64,000 nt of DNA from SHAN690 sp040221375 (GTDB lineage: Bacteria; Bacteroidota; Bacteroidia; Flavobacteriales_G; Salibacteraceae). Below are positions 41,952 through 51,603 of this stretch, in pieces. The number at the start of each line of letters is the position of its first letter. The first letter of the stretch is position 1. The notes beneath the pieces were generated by a model, which ran no database searches, was not told the DNA's origin, and saw nothing but the letters and a program-made list of their open reading frames with translations. A program made the translations under genes and the position numbers. Location of the stretch: NCBI GenBank assembly GCA_040221375.1, contig JAVKEP010000006.1:3006-67005 (forward strand), written 5' to 3'.

Positions 41952-43250
41952 ATGGACGACTCATCGTTTTTATTGATCCTTACTTCCATCTTGGTTTCCT
42001 TGGTGTTGTCTGCTTTTTTCAGCGGAATGGAGATCGCATTCGTCTCGTCAAACAAACTGAAAATTGAGCTGGATAAAAAGCTCGGGGTGTTTCCCGCTAA
42101 AGTCTACAGCTACTTTTTGCGGCACCAATCCAAGTTCATTTCGACCCTGCTATTAGGAAACAACATCGCTTTAGTGGTGTACGGAATCTTCATGGCGAGG
42201 GTGCTCGAAAACCCCATTCGCCTATCCTTATCGTTTATCCCTATGGGAAGTACACTGGAGGGACTTGTTCTGCTTTCCCAAACCATCGTCTCCACCCTGA
42301 TCATCCTCATCTTTGCAGAGTTCCTTCCGAAAGTTTTGTTCAGGATCAACCCCAATCGGAAACTTGAATATTTTCTACTTCCTGTCATCTTGATCTGCGC
42401 GCCCTTGTTTGGCATCGTCTGGCTCTTCTTCCTCATAGCGACGTATGTCATGAAGATCTTTGCCGTGAGTTTTGAAGAGAGCGAGTATTCATTTGGACGG
42501 GTAGATTTAGATCACTACGTAAAGGAAGCGACATCCGCTGGGCATGAAGAGTCGGAGATGGAAAACGAGCTGCAAATTTTCCAGAACGCCTTGGACTTTT
42601 CAAACATCAAAGCGAGGGAATGCATGGTGCCTCGCAACGAAATTGAAGCCCTGTCATTCGAGGATTCGGTGGAGCAATTAACCAAGAAATTCGTGGATAC
42701 AGGCTTGTCTAAAATCCTGATTTACAAAGAGTCGATCGATAATGTAATCGGATATGTGCATTCGTTCGAGCTCTTCAACAAGCCCGAGGCGGTTAAAAAC
42801 GTCCTCCGGCCCTTGGCGATCATCCCCGAGACAACTACCGCCGACAAAGTGCTCAAAATTCTAATTGAACAAAAAAAGCACGTCGCCTTGGTGGTGGATG
42901 AATACGGAGGCACGTCTGGAATGCTGACATTGGAAGACATCGTAGAAGAAATTTTTGGTGAAATTGAAGATGAACACGATTCTGAAGAGCTGAAAGAAGA
43001 AAAGCTAGAAGATCGTTCCTTCCTCTTTAGCGCACGGCTAGAAATTGATTACATCAATTCAACATACGACCTTCACCTTCCAGAACATGATGATTATGAG
43101 ACACTTGCAGGCCTAGTCATCCATGAACACGAAGACTTGCCCGAGGTTGGAGACACGATCGAAATTGCCGATTACATCATCGAGATAAAAGAAGTGAGCG
43201 ACAACAAGATCGAAGAAGTATATGTACGTCCCTCAGAAAGTGGAAATTAG
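41952..43250 (+). CDS. Hemolysin-family CNNM/CorC protein
   Basis: The 432-residue protein has an N-terminal DUF21/CNNM domain with three to four helices (starting ILTSILVSLVLSAFFSGMEIAFVSSNKLK), a CBS pair (about 208-330; ARECMVPRNEIEALSFED, then HVALVVDEYGGTSGMLTLEDIVEEIFGEI) and a C-terminal CorC_HlyC domain. CNNM/CorC proteins transport Mg or Co ions; the Bacteroidota gliding protein GldE has the same architecture, so the name cannot be fixed. It precedes the foldase gene by 59 nt. Confidence 0.92.
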   Translation: MDDSSFLLILTSILVSLVLSAFFSGMEIAFVSSNKLKIELDKKLGVFPAKVYSYFLRHQSKFISTLLLGNNIALVVYGIFMARVLENPIRLSLSFIPMGSTLEGLVLLSQTIVSTLIILIFAEFLPKVLFRINPNRKLEYFLLPVILICAPLFGIVWLFFLIATYVMKIFAVSFEESEYSFGRVDLDHYVKEATSAGHEESEMENELQIFQNALDFSNIKARECMVPRNEIEALSFEDSVEQLTKKFVDTGLSKILIYKESIDNVIGYVHSFELFNKPEAVKNVLRPLAIIPETTTADKVLKILIEQKKHVALVVDEYGGTSGMLTLEDIVEEIFGEIEDEHDSEELKEEKLEDRSFLFSARLEIDYINSTYDLHLPEHDDYETLAGLVIHEHEDLPEVGDTIEIADYIIEIKEVSDNKIEEVYVRPSESGN

Positions 43251-43274
43251 GGAGTATAATTTCATTTCAAGCTG

Positions 43275-43282
43275 TATTTTCG
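43275..43282 (+). promoter_or_regulatory. Weak -7-like element of the foldase gene
   Basis: TATTTTCG, one mismatch to TAnnTTTG, 27 nt before the ATG at 43310. Confidence 0.3.
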
Positions 43283-43309
43283 CGACCCATTTGTAAAAGC
43301 TAGAATTTC

Positions 43310-45436
43310 ATGGCAGCTATAGGTAGTATCAGAAAGCAATCAGGATTATTGATCGTGCTCATTGGCATGGCAATGGTGCTCTTCCTACTCGGAGATCTTT
43401 TCAGTGGAGGATCCAACATCTTCACCCAACAGGAACAAGTAATCGGTACGATCGCCGGTGATGAAATATCCATGCAAGATTTTGAAATCCGTGTTCAAGA
43501 AGCGATCGACGCACAATACGGCGTTGAAGGTGCTACCGAACAGGCAAAAAAGTCGATCCGCGAGCGGATTTGGGAGGGAATGATTCGAGAGCGTGTCCTC
43601 GAGACGCAACTGAAGCAACTCGCCTTGACCGTGACGGCAGACGAAATTTTGGACCAAGTTCGTAACACGAAGCCAGGAAGTGTACTCTACCAATATTTTA
43701 CGGATCCACAGAGCGGGCAAATCATCGAACAATTTCGCGATGAACGAACGGGAGGGTTGAATTCGGACCGTGTTCTTCAAGCAATTTCGAATTTATTGAA
43801 CAGCGAAAACTCGCGGGATTGGCTACCGATCGAAAAGGCCATTCAACAAGACATTGCAACCGAGAAATACACAATGCTCCTGAGCAAAGGAATGATCGTA
43901 TCGAGTTTGGAGGCACGTCAAATTTCTACGGAGAAGTCAGGCCAAGCGACGTTCTCCTACGTATTGAAAGAATTTGCCACCATGAACGGCGAAGAGTATG
44001 AGCCTACTGACGAAGAGCTAGCGGCTTATTTCCAAAAGCACAAAAACGAAAACCGTTTCAAGGTAGAAGAGGAAGCGAGGGCGTTGAAGCTTGCATTCCT
44101 TGAAGTAATGCCGACCCCAGAAGACATCGCAGCCATCGAAGAAGAGTTGATGGAGCTCCGTCCCGAGTTCGAAGCGGATACGAACGATTCCGCTTTCGTA
44201 GCAGAAAACGCCGAAGGTCAACTGCGCCAATTGATACAATACCAATCGAAGAAGGACCTCAGTCCAGCCATCGCTGATACCGTTGTGAAAGCTTCCGTAG
44301 GCACTGTGTTTGGCCCCGTCAACGAGGGTGGTACGTACCGACTTTACAAGTTGATTGGCATCAAGAACTCACCGGATTCTGTGAGGGCGAGCCATATATT
44401 GATTTCGGTCTCCGAAGGCGATACGGCCCAAATGAACAACGCAAAGTCATTGCTTGACTCGCTTCGTACGGTGGCGCTGGCCAATAAGAATTTCGAAGCA
44501 CTTGCCTCTGAATTTTCAGAAGATCCCGGATCCGCAGTCAAAGGGGGTGACCTCGATTGGTTTACGCGTGGCAGAATGGTCGCTGAGTTTGAAAAAGCGA
44601 GCTTTTCTGGCAAGACCGGTGATATGGTGATTGTAGAATCACAGTTCGGTGCACATTTGATCTACATTACTGACCAGACAACCTACAAGCCTCAGTACCT
44701 TATGGCAGCGGTTGACCGAGTGATCGAGCCGAGCAAAGAAACATCCGATGCGATGTATAACCTCGCAAGCCGATTCAGTATTGAGCATCAAACCATCGAG
44801 TCGTTTGACCAGCCAGCGGGCGAAATCAGAATAGAGCCAATAGAAGGCTTGCGGATGGTTGATGAAAATGTAGGGCCGATTACCAATGCCAGAGACATCG
44901 TACGATGGGCATTTGAAGCAGAGATCGGAGACGTATCTGCACCGTTTGAGAACAATCGCTTTTTTGTAGTAGCGGTGGTTACTAGCATTACAGAAGCAGG
45001 AACCATGCCTTTAGAAGAAGCTAAGAGACTCATCTACGCAGAAGTTGCGAATGAGCGCAAGGTTCGCTTGGTCAAGGAGCAATTAGGTTCGTATACGACA
45101 TTGGAACAAGCGGCCAAGGCACTCGGAGTTGATGTAAAAACGGCGAACAACGTTACGTTTGCTCAAGGCTCTCTTCCCGGTGGACTCGGTAGAGAAATGA
45201 AGGTGTTAGGAAATGTGTTCAGCCTTCCAGAAGGCAACGTATCACAACCGATCCACGGAAATCGAGGGGTCTTTGTCATCCAAGTCAAGTCGAGAACCAG
45301 TCCAGAAGCCGAAGCTGATTTGAGCAACATCAAACGCACGGAGTCTGGAAACATGGCGTCTCGTGTAAATAGTCAAGTTTACAACGCACTGAAGAAAGGC
45401 GCGGGAGTAAAAGACGAACGGGGCAAATATTATTGA
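43310..45436 (+). CDS. PpiD/SurA-type membrane-anchored peptidylprolyl isomerase
   Basis: The 708-residue protein starts MAAIGSIRKQSGLLIVLIGMAMVLFLLGDLF, a single N-terminal anchor as in PpiD, then a SurA_N-like chaperone region. A parvulin (PPIC) domain lies at about 360-460: VRASHILI, FSEDPGSAVKGGDLDWFTRGRMV, and FGAHLIYI. A second degenerate rotamase-like region follows. It should assist folding of outer-membrane and secreted proteins in the periplasm, which suits the large secretion operon directly downstream. Confidence 0.92.
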   Translation: MAAIGSIRKQSGLLIVLIGMAMVLFLLGDLFSGGSNIFTQQEQVIGTIAGDEISMQDFEIRVQEAIDAQYGVEGATEQAKKSIRERIWEGMIRERVLETQLKQLALTVTADEILDQVRNTKPGSVLYQYFTDPQSGQIIEQFRDERTGGLNSDRVLQAISNLLNSENSRDWLPIEKAIQQDIATEKYTMLLSKGMIVSSLEARQISTEKSGQATFSYVLKEFATMNGEEYEPTDEELAAYFQKHKNENRFKVEEEARALKLAFLEVMPTPEDIAAIEEELMELRPEFEADTNDSAFVAENAEGQLRQLIQYQSKKDLSPAIADTVVKASVGTVFGPVNEGGTYRLYKLIGIKNSPDSVRASHILISVSEGDTAQMNNAKSLLDSLRTVALANKNFEALASEFSEDPGSAVKGGDLDWFTRGRMVAEFEKASFSGKTGDMVIVESQFGAHLIYITDQTTYKPQYLMAAVDRVIEPSKETSDAMYNLASRFSIEHQTIESFDQPAGEIRIEPIEGLRMVDENVGPITNARDIVRWAFEAEIGDVSAPFENNRFFVVAVVTSITEAGTMPLEEAKRLIYAEVANERKVRLVKEQLGSYTTLEQAAKALGVDVKTANNVTFAQGSLPGGLGREMKVLGNVFSLPEGNVSQPIHGNRGVFVIQVKSRTSPEAEADLSNIKRTESGNMASRVNSQVYNALKKGAGVKDERGKYY

Positions 45437-45488
45437 TAACTTCTTCCTAGAATTAACCATCCGTTAACTTCAAAAGTTCGGGCAGATA

Positions 45489-45496
45489 TACTTTTG
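45489..45496 (+). promoter_or_regulatory. -7 promoter element of the 45.5-58.9 kb secretion operon
   Basis: TACTTTTG, perfect TAnnTTTG, 8 nt before the ATG at 45505. An AACTT/AAGTT dyad lies just upstream at 45466-45478. No further promoter or terminator is obvious until 58.9 kb. Confidence 0.5.
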
Positions 45497-45504
45497 TTGG
45501 CCCG

Positions 45505-47700
45505 ATGCGACGGATAGTCTTTTCCATATTGTTTTTAGTTTCCTTCTTGGGCCTTCAAGCCCAAGAATCTTTCGACGAAAAGCTCACCACGGTTTCAAAC
45601 GTTCGATTGACGGTAAATAACGTCGGCACGTTTGGCAATGCGTTCAGGGGCAGTTACGACATCCTCGGCTATCCGTCGGCAGAGTTTCCAGCGAATTCGG
45701 GGATTGAGCACTTATTCGAAGCTGGCATTTGGGTAGGCGGGCTAATTGACGGTGCTTCCGTGGCTGTATCAACATGCGCTTACGATCAAACCAGCGGATA
45801 CAGTCCTGGCCGAGCCGGCTACGAGTTTACTGCGCCGCTTGGTTCTACGTTTCAAGAACGCTCAAGCTTAATTGACAACCCTAACTTCAGTGCAAGTGCG
45901 GTTTCACACCAAGATTTTGTCGCCGATTTTACGGATCAAAACGTACTCGTTCCTGGCACACAAATCCAAATCAGCGGCCACGACAATCCGATGGGCCTCG
46001 ACGTCCATTTCGAATCGTATAATTGGAACTACGCGTTTAGCGATTTCATGGTGATATGCAACTATACAGTCACCAACAATGGCAACAGCACCATCGAAAA
46101 TGCCTATGTATCCATGTGGGCCAACGAAGTAGTCAGAAATACCAACATCACGCCAGCAGGTCAAGGCGGTAGTGCATTTTACGACAAAGGAGGAAACGGA
46201 TTTATCGACTCTCTTTCCCTCGCTTATTGTTTCGACGCAACGGGTGATGTAGGGAATACCGAGAGTTACATAGGGCATAAATTTCTCGGTGCGGAGGACA
46301 AGAACGGATTCCATCATCCGCGCATCGACACTTCGTTCAAGGTCAACTACCAAACATGGCAATTCAATTCGGTCGGGCAACCGGTATTCTTCTTTCCAAA
46401 CAGTGAACTCCAGCGCTACGACAAAATGCGCGACGGTTTCAACCAATGGCCGTGTTGGACAGAAACGGGATCTCCTGATCCGCGGTGCGGCCAGTTCCAG
46501 TCTTCTACCATACAAGAAACATTAAAACAACCCGGGAATCGTAGCGATTTGGTTTCCGTGGGCCCCTTCCAAACCCTGGAGCCCGGTGAGTCCATTGAAT
46601 TTGCATGGGCTTGGATTTTTGCGAAGAAGAACGAAGACGGCAAGGCCAACCAAGAAAACAACCCGACGCAACAAGCCAATTTGATTGAAAATGCATTGTG
46701 GGCTCAAACGGCGTACAATGGAGAGGATGTGAATTTCAATGGAATTCTGGATCCAAATGAGGATCGCGACGGCGATGGAAAAATTACCCGGTTCATCCTT
46801 CCCACTCCACCCAACATTCCCAAGACCAAGGTAGTGGCACGCGACAAAGGGATGGACATCTACTGGGCCGACAACGCCGAACGATCGGTTGACCCGATTA
46901 CCCAAAAAGAAGATTTTGAAGGGTACAGACTCTACTTGACGAAGTTGGGATTCGATGTAACGCAAAGCGCCGACCTCACTTCTGACCTCAAACCCATCGC
47001 AGCGTTGGACCTTGAAGGCAACGGCCTGTTCTACGAAACCGGCCTTCAGTCCGTTCAGTTAGAAAGCCCTATTCGCTTTGATGAAGACAGCACGGTATAC
47101 TCTTATAAGTATTCCATTGATAATTTGGTCAATGGTTGGCAATACGCGTTTGCATTAACTGCGTTTGACCAAGGCGATGAAGGGAACCGCCTTGAATCCT
47201 TGGAAAGCTCGGCACTCAGCAATGCATTTCGCGTATTTCCAGGCACGGAAGTCAACGAACGGTACGATCCCTATGCGCGTCCTCTTGCTCCTTTTAAAGC
47301 TGTGATCAGCCAGGAAATGCGTGACAGCCTTGAACGGCATAAGCCTTTTGCCTACCCAAATCCCTATTACGGGGGCGCCTCATGGGAAGGGGGTTCATCG
47401 TTTGAAGAAGACAGGAAACTCAACTTCGCGAACCTCCCGGAACGCTGCGTGATTCGAATCTTTACCTTGTCGGGTGACATCGTAAAAACCATTCAGCACG
47501 ACGCGGCGTACAACGGAAGTGATATCCGCTGGTACGACACCTATTCCAATTCCGATCGAACGGTGTTTGCGGGAGGTGAACACAGCTGGGACCTGCTCAG
47601 TGACAATGCTCAGATCATTGCGCGTGGCACCTACCTCTTCTCTGTAGAGGACTTGGAATCAGGAGAAATTTGGAAAGAAAAATTCGTCATTATTAAATAG
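45505..47700 (+). CDS. Large exported protein with T9SS/FlgD-like C-terminus, first gene of the secretion operon
   Basis: The 731-residue protein has a signal peptide (MRRIVFSILFLVSFLGLQAQ). The first 230 residues are beta-rich; around residues 408-425 a calcium-loop-like stretch occurs (DVNFNGILDPNEDRDGDGK). After a fibronectin-like region the C-terminus (YPNPYYGG, then SWDLLSDNAQIIARGTYLFSVED, ending KFVIIK) has the pattern of FlgD-like/T9SS C-terminal domains. The same protein type is often found beside TonB receptors and PorV-like proteins in this phylum. No enzyme domain is recognised. Confidence 0.8.
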   Translation: MRRIVFSILFLVSFLGLQAQESFDEKLTTVSNVRLTVNNVGTFGNAFRGSYDILGYPSAEFPANSGIEHLFEAGIWVGGLIDGASVAVSTCAYDQTSGYSPGRAGYEFTAPLGSTFQERSSLIDNPNFSASAVSHQDFVADFTDQNVLVPGTQIQISGHDNPMGLDVHFESYNWNYAFSDFMVICNYTVTNNGNSTIENAYVSMWANEVVRNTNITPAGQGGSAFYDKGGNGFIDSLSLAYCFDATGDVGNTESYIGHKFLGAEDKNGFHHPRIDTSFKVNYQTWQFNSVGQPVFFFPNSELQRYDKMRDGFNQWPCWTETGSPDPRCGQFQSSTIQETLKQPGNRSDLVSVGPFQTLEPGESIEFAWAWIFAKKNEDGKANQENNPTQQANLIENALWAQTAYNGEDVNFNGILDPNEDRDGDGKITRFILPTPPNIPKTKVVARDKGMDIYWADNAERSVDPITQKEDFEGYRLYLTKLGFDVTQSADLTSDLKPIAALDLEGNGLFYETGLQSVQLESPIRFDEDSTVYSYKYSIDNLVNGWQYAFALTAFDQGDEGNRLESLESSALSNAFRVFPGTEVNERYDPYARPLAPFKAVISQEMRDSLERHKPFAYPNPYYGGASWEGGSSFEEDRKLNFANLPERCVIRIFTLSGDIVKTIQHDAAYNGSDIRWYDTYSNSDRTVFAGGEHSWDLLSDNAQIIARGTYLFSVEDLESGEIWKEKFVIIK

Positions 47701-47717
47701 TCAATCAAATCTAGATC

Positions 47718-50129
47718 ATGAAACGATCCGTACTCACATTCATCATCGCCTTCGCCGCAATAACCGGCTTGAGGGCACAATATCCAGTTGTCACCATTGA
47801 ACAAATTCAAACGGTGACCCAATCTGCACTTGGAAACTGCGACGACCAGACCTTTTACTTAGGCGACACAGTTACCGTACGAGCCAAGGTGGTCATGGAT
47901 GGGAACCTAGCGGTACCCAGCGGCGTAGGCGCTACCAATGGCCACAAAAACCTATGGTTACAACAAGGCTCCGGTGGTGCTTATAAAGGAATTGACCTTT
48001 TCAGCCTAGGGGGTACGAGCGTATCTGAAGATCCACACAACTTGGTTGCTGGAGATTCGGTCGAGATCATTGGTGTCGTCGAAGATTACAATGGTGAGAC
48101 TGAACTCCTCCCATTGGAAGGTTCGTCCATCACGATCATCGGACAAGGCCAACCTATCTACGCCATCGAAGCTCAGATTTCGGATTTGAACGACGACGAA
48201 CGAAACAACAAACTAGAAACGGGCGAGCAATGGGAAGGTACATATGTCGAGATCTATGGTGCCACAGTCGCCTCCGTAGATTTTTTCTCCGGAGGAAGTC
48301 GCGTCAGCTTCAACATCGAGGATCAATTCGGCAACTTACTCAACGTATCGGATCGTTTTATTGTCCAGAAACTACCTGCTGAAGGGGGAACATTTGTCGC
48401 ACCAAATGTAGGCGACCAACTCGATACCATTCGAGGCATCATTGCGCACAGCAAAAACAATTGCCCCGGATTCAGCGGAAGGGGTTACGAGCTCTACCCG
48501 TTCCAAGCCTCCGATTATGTGTACGGAGCTGCGGCCCCTCGGATTTTCAACATCGCACGAACGCCATTGGTCCCTACATCTTCACAGAACGTGACCATCA
48601 CCAGCGACATCACCGACAACGATGGAAACGTATCGAGTGCAACCGTTTACTATGCCACGGGCGCATCTGGTGGATCCTTTACCCCGGTGAGCATGAGCTT
48701 TGTTTCTGGAGAAACCTATACGGCTGACATTCCTGCTCAAGCGGACGGTACCCTCATTCGATGGTACATCACCGCGCAAGACGACAGTGGCCTCGTCACA
48801 ACACTTCCAAGCAATGACCCAAACAACAACACCTACCTCTATCGAGTACGGAACAACGGATTGAGCATTTTTGATGTGCAATACACACCCTTTAACAACG
48901 GCATTAGCCCTTATGTAGACCAGACGGTTTCGGTCTCGGGTGTGGTCACTTCGAGTGTCAACTCAACGGATACGGGCGATCTTGGATTCGTCTATATTCA
49001 ACAAGAAGGGCAATTGAATTTTGCAGGAATTTGGCTGCAGCAAGGTTCTACCATCAGCCAACTTAATCGAGGTGATTTGGTCACCGTAGAAGGCGTGGTA
49101 ACCGAGAGCTTTGGAATGACGGCGCTGACGGACATCGCTTCGGTGAGCGTAGACGGCACAGGCTCTATCAGTCCCGTAGTGTTGAATCCCGACAGTTTCT
49201 CAGTACTCACCGCGTCTCAAGAGCAATACGAAGGAATGTTGGTCCGAATGGAACATCCTACCTCTGGAAACAGACTCTATGTAGTTGAGCAAAACGCCGA
49301 CGCCGTGACGAGCAACAACTATGCAGAATACCGCATCGGAACCGACGAGTTCAACCCTAGCGCTGGCTGCAGAATAATCACCGGACGGCTTAGTGGCAAC
49401 AGTTCCTTGTTCGTCTCATATGTCAACGACTCGCTTTGGACTACATCCAATGGAACGATGAGCGTAGATCCTTACATCGTGGATTACGGGCACAGCTTGA
49501 CCTCTATAAGCGGTATTCTTTACTACAGCTTTGGCAACATGAAACTGCTCCCTCGAAACAACAACGATGTTGTAGGCTATGGTGACGCTCCTGTAACTGC
49601 CCTCTTTCATGCCGCAGCAGACACCGTCTGTGTCAACGATACTATCCAATTCTTTAACCGCTCTTCAGTTATTGCGGATCAATTTGAATGGGGCTTTGGG
49701 GATGGAAGCGACGACACCGCTGAAAACCCGATGAAGGTTTATGCTTCCGGTGGTTGGTTTGACGTGACTTTGGTCGCTGAAAATTCAGTTGACGGGGCCG
49801 CAGATACGGCCACCAAGGTGAACGCCATATACGTAGACTCAAGCGAGTCCTGTGTTACGGTTGGTGTATCCACCGTGAGCAATGATATCAAGACCACAGT
49901 ATACCCAAATCCTTCCGCCGATGTAATTCATATCCAAAGCGGGTTTGATGGGAAAACGGTCTATTCCATTTCTCTGATCGACGTTCAAGGGCGTGAGCTG
50001 ATCAGGCGCTTGACCCGACGCTCTAATGAAAGCCTCCAACTAGGCCAAATCGCTCCAGGTCAGTATTTCATCGAGGTCAAGGATGCCAACGGAAGATCAA
50101 TACAGGTCCTTCCAATCATCAAGCGATAA
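47718..50129 (+). CDS. Secreted protein with OB-fold-like modules, PKD domain and T9SS sorting domain
   Basis: The 803-residue protein has a signal peptide (MKRSVLTFIIAFAAITGLRAQ) and two modules (about 45-145 and 385-465) with the pattern VTVRAKV...LWLQQGSG...AGDSVEIIGVVEDYNGETEL and VSVSGVVT...IWLQQGS...RGDLVTVEGVVTE. This is the OB-fold type found in extracellular nucleases such as YhcR or ExeM-like proteins. Between them lies an Ig-like region, then a PKD domain with FEWGFGDGSDD (about 650), and the T9SS domain (VYPNPSADVIHIQ onward). No nuclease catalytic domain is in this protein; the operon has one in its last gene. Confidence 0.85.
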   Translation: MKRSVLTFIIAFAAITGLRAQYPVVTIEQIQTVTQSALGNCDDQTFYLGDTVTVRAKVVMDGNLAVPSGVGATNGHKNLWLQQGSGGAYKGIDLFSLGGTSVSEDPHNLVAGDSVEIIGVVEDYNGETELLPLEGSSITIIGQGQPIYAIEAQISDLNDDERNNKLETGEQWEGTYVEIYGATVASVDFFSGGSRVSFNIEDQFGNLLNVSDRFIVQKLPAEGGTFVAPNVGDQLDTIRGIIAHSKNNCPGFSGRGYELYPFQASDYVYGAAAPRIFNIARTPLVPTSSQNVTITSDITDNDGNVSSATVYYATGASGGSFTPVSMSFVSGETYTADIPAQADGTLIRWYITAQDDSGLVTTLPSNDPNNNTYLYRVRNNGLSIFDVQYTPFNNGISPYVDQTVSVSGVVTSSVNSTDTGDLGFVYIQQEGQLNFAGIWLQQGSTISQLNRGDLVTVEGVVTESFGMTALTDIASVSVDGTGSISPVVLNPDSFSVLTASQEQYEGMLVRMEHPTSGNRLYVVEQNADAVTSNNYAEYRIGTDEFNPSAGCRIITGRLSGNSSLFVSYVNDSLWTTSNGTMSVDPYIVDYGHSLTSISGILYYSFGNMKLLPRNNNDVVGYGDAPVTALFHAAADTVCVNDTIQFFNRSSVIADQFEWGFGDGSDDTAENPMKVYASGGWFDVTLVAENSVDGAADTATKVNAIYVDSSESCVTVGVSTVSNDIKTTVYPNPSADVIHIQSGFDGKTVYSISLIDVQGRELIRRLTRRSNESLQLGQIAPGQYFIEVKDANGRSIQVLPIIKR

Positions 50130-50154
50130 TCGATTTAAGCGCAACAACACAGAC

Positions 50155-51603
50155 GTGATAGCCAAACATTATACATTGCCTTTGAGCAGAATGGCTGTGT
50201 TGCTGTGCCTTTTATTTGCGTTTGCTACCTGCAAGAAAGACGACCCAATCGACAATAAGGCACCGGAAACGTTTACTTCAGTTGAAGCGATCAATCTAAG
50301 CGGCGAGAACAGGCTAAACAGCGTGATTGAATTGCAGTGGTGGGGAACCGACCCAGACGGAGTGGTAACCGGGTATGAAATCAGCTTTGATCAGGAAACT
50401 TGGACGTTTACCCCCAATCAAGACAGTACATTCAAGTTTTCAATCGATGCGGGAAGCGATACGGTGGACATCGATTTTTGGGTACGCGCGTTGGACAATG
50501 ATGGGGCCATTGATCTCACTCCTGCATATTTAAAGATCCCATTGAAGAACACCCCGCCAGAAATCGCGTTTGATCGCGATCTTCTTCCAATCGATACAGC
50601 TTTTAACGTTCTCACGCTTACTTGGGAAGCCAGTGACTTGGATGGATTTGAAACAATAGCGAACATCCAACTCAAGGCCAACGACGGTGATTGGGTTGAT
50701 TTACAATACACAAAAACCCTTGTGTCTATCGTGCCTGATGACCCGAAGAGCAGCGGCCAGTCTCCTTCGAAAATCTATTTCGATGTCAATGATGTGGGTC
50801 CCTCGCTCGAAGGTCTGAACGTGAATGGCATCAATGACCTCTACATCCGGGCGGTAGACATTGCCGGGTCGAGCAGTCAAGTAGACACGCTGACCGGCAT
50901 TTACTTTCGCGGTAAATCGCACGATATCCTCATCACTGGAGCGCACGACAAATGCCCAACTAACTTCTATCCCAGCTATTTAGGTGCCCTAGGATTCGAC
51001 GCAGACTTCATAAACATGGAGAGCGAAGGCGCCAAAAACCAACCTCGGATTTGGAATCCCACGCTGGCACTGATGCTGCTTCAATACGAAGTAGTGGTGA
51101 TGTACGCGAGCGATGTCAAGTTCACGAATGCACAAACCAGCGAGGCGAATTTGCTCATTGAGTTGGCCTCATCAGGAATACAGACATTCGTAGACGCCGG
51201 CGGGAAATTGTTGATCAGTTCAAGTTTTGCGAATGATATGGATCCTAACAGCGCCTTATTCGGAATATTACCCGTAGACAGTTTGAGTTCTTCCGTAGGG
51301 TTTGCACGACTTCCAACAGACTCTTTGGCCATTGGCCTCGAATCGGGTTATCCAGACTTGATTTCAGGCGAATTCATCACGCTGGATCCGATCTATCCAT
51401 CGAGCGACGCCATTCCGATTTACTCGGCGAATCTCACCCCAGTGAATAACTGGACAGGGCCAAACACGGTAGGGGTAAAACGAAGGCTCAATGGAAAAAC
51501 CAATTTCATTTTCACATCGCTTGAGCTGCATCGTGTAGATAAGGATGAAGCCGCGATCCAGGGCTTTTTCGATCACGTATTCAATTCCGAGTTTGGATGG
51601 TGA
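50155..51603 (+). CDS. Probable surface lipoprotein with fibronectin-like domains
   Basis: From GTG 50155 the product has 482 residues with a basic N-terminus and a lipoprotein signal ending LLFAFATC. The residues after the lipid Cys (KKDD) resemble the K/Q-K-D-D surface-export signal described for Bacteroidota lipoproteins. Two fibronectin/cadherin-like regions follow (GTDPDGVVTGYEISFD; ASDLDGFETIANIQL), then a C-terminal alpha/beta part with HDILITGAHD, which resembles glutaminase-like folds but is not identified. An ATG at 50083 is inside the previous gene and an ATG at 50191 would leave a signal without basic residues. It precedes the TonB receptor and overlaps it by 7 nt. Confidence 0.75.
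   Translation: MIAKHYTLPLSRMAVLLCLLFAFATCKKDDPIDNKAPETFTSVEAINLSGENRLNSVIELQWWGTDPDGVVTGYEISFDQETWTFTPNQDSTFKFSIDAGSDTVDIDFWVRALDNDGAIDLTPAYLKIPLKNTPPEIAFDRDLLPIDTAFNVLTLTWEASDLDGFETIANIQLKANDGDWVDLQYTKTLVSIVPDDPKSSGQSPSKIYFDVNDVGPSLEGLNVNGINDLYIRAVDIAGSSSQVDTLTGIYFRGKSHDILITGAHDKCPTNFYPSYLGALGFDADFINMESEGAKNQPRIWNPTLALMLLQYEVVVMYASDVKFTNAQTSEANLLIELASSGIQTFVDAGGKLLISSSFANDMDPNSALFGILPVDSLSSSVGFARLPTDSLAIGLESGYPDLISGEFITLDPIYPSSDAIPIYSANLTPVNNWTGPNTVGVKRRLNGKTNFIFTSLELHRVDKDEAAIQGFFDHVFNSEFGW

Noticed and set aside
45904..46515. Open frame of 203 codons on the minus strand
   Set aside because: Antisense to the first secretion-operon gene, no family resemblance and no promoter.
50083..50154. 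ATG at 50083 as start of the lipoprotein gene
   Set aside because: It lies inside the preceding gene and adds a polar stretch before the lipoprotein signal.
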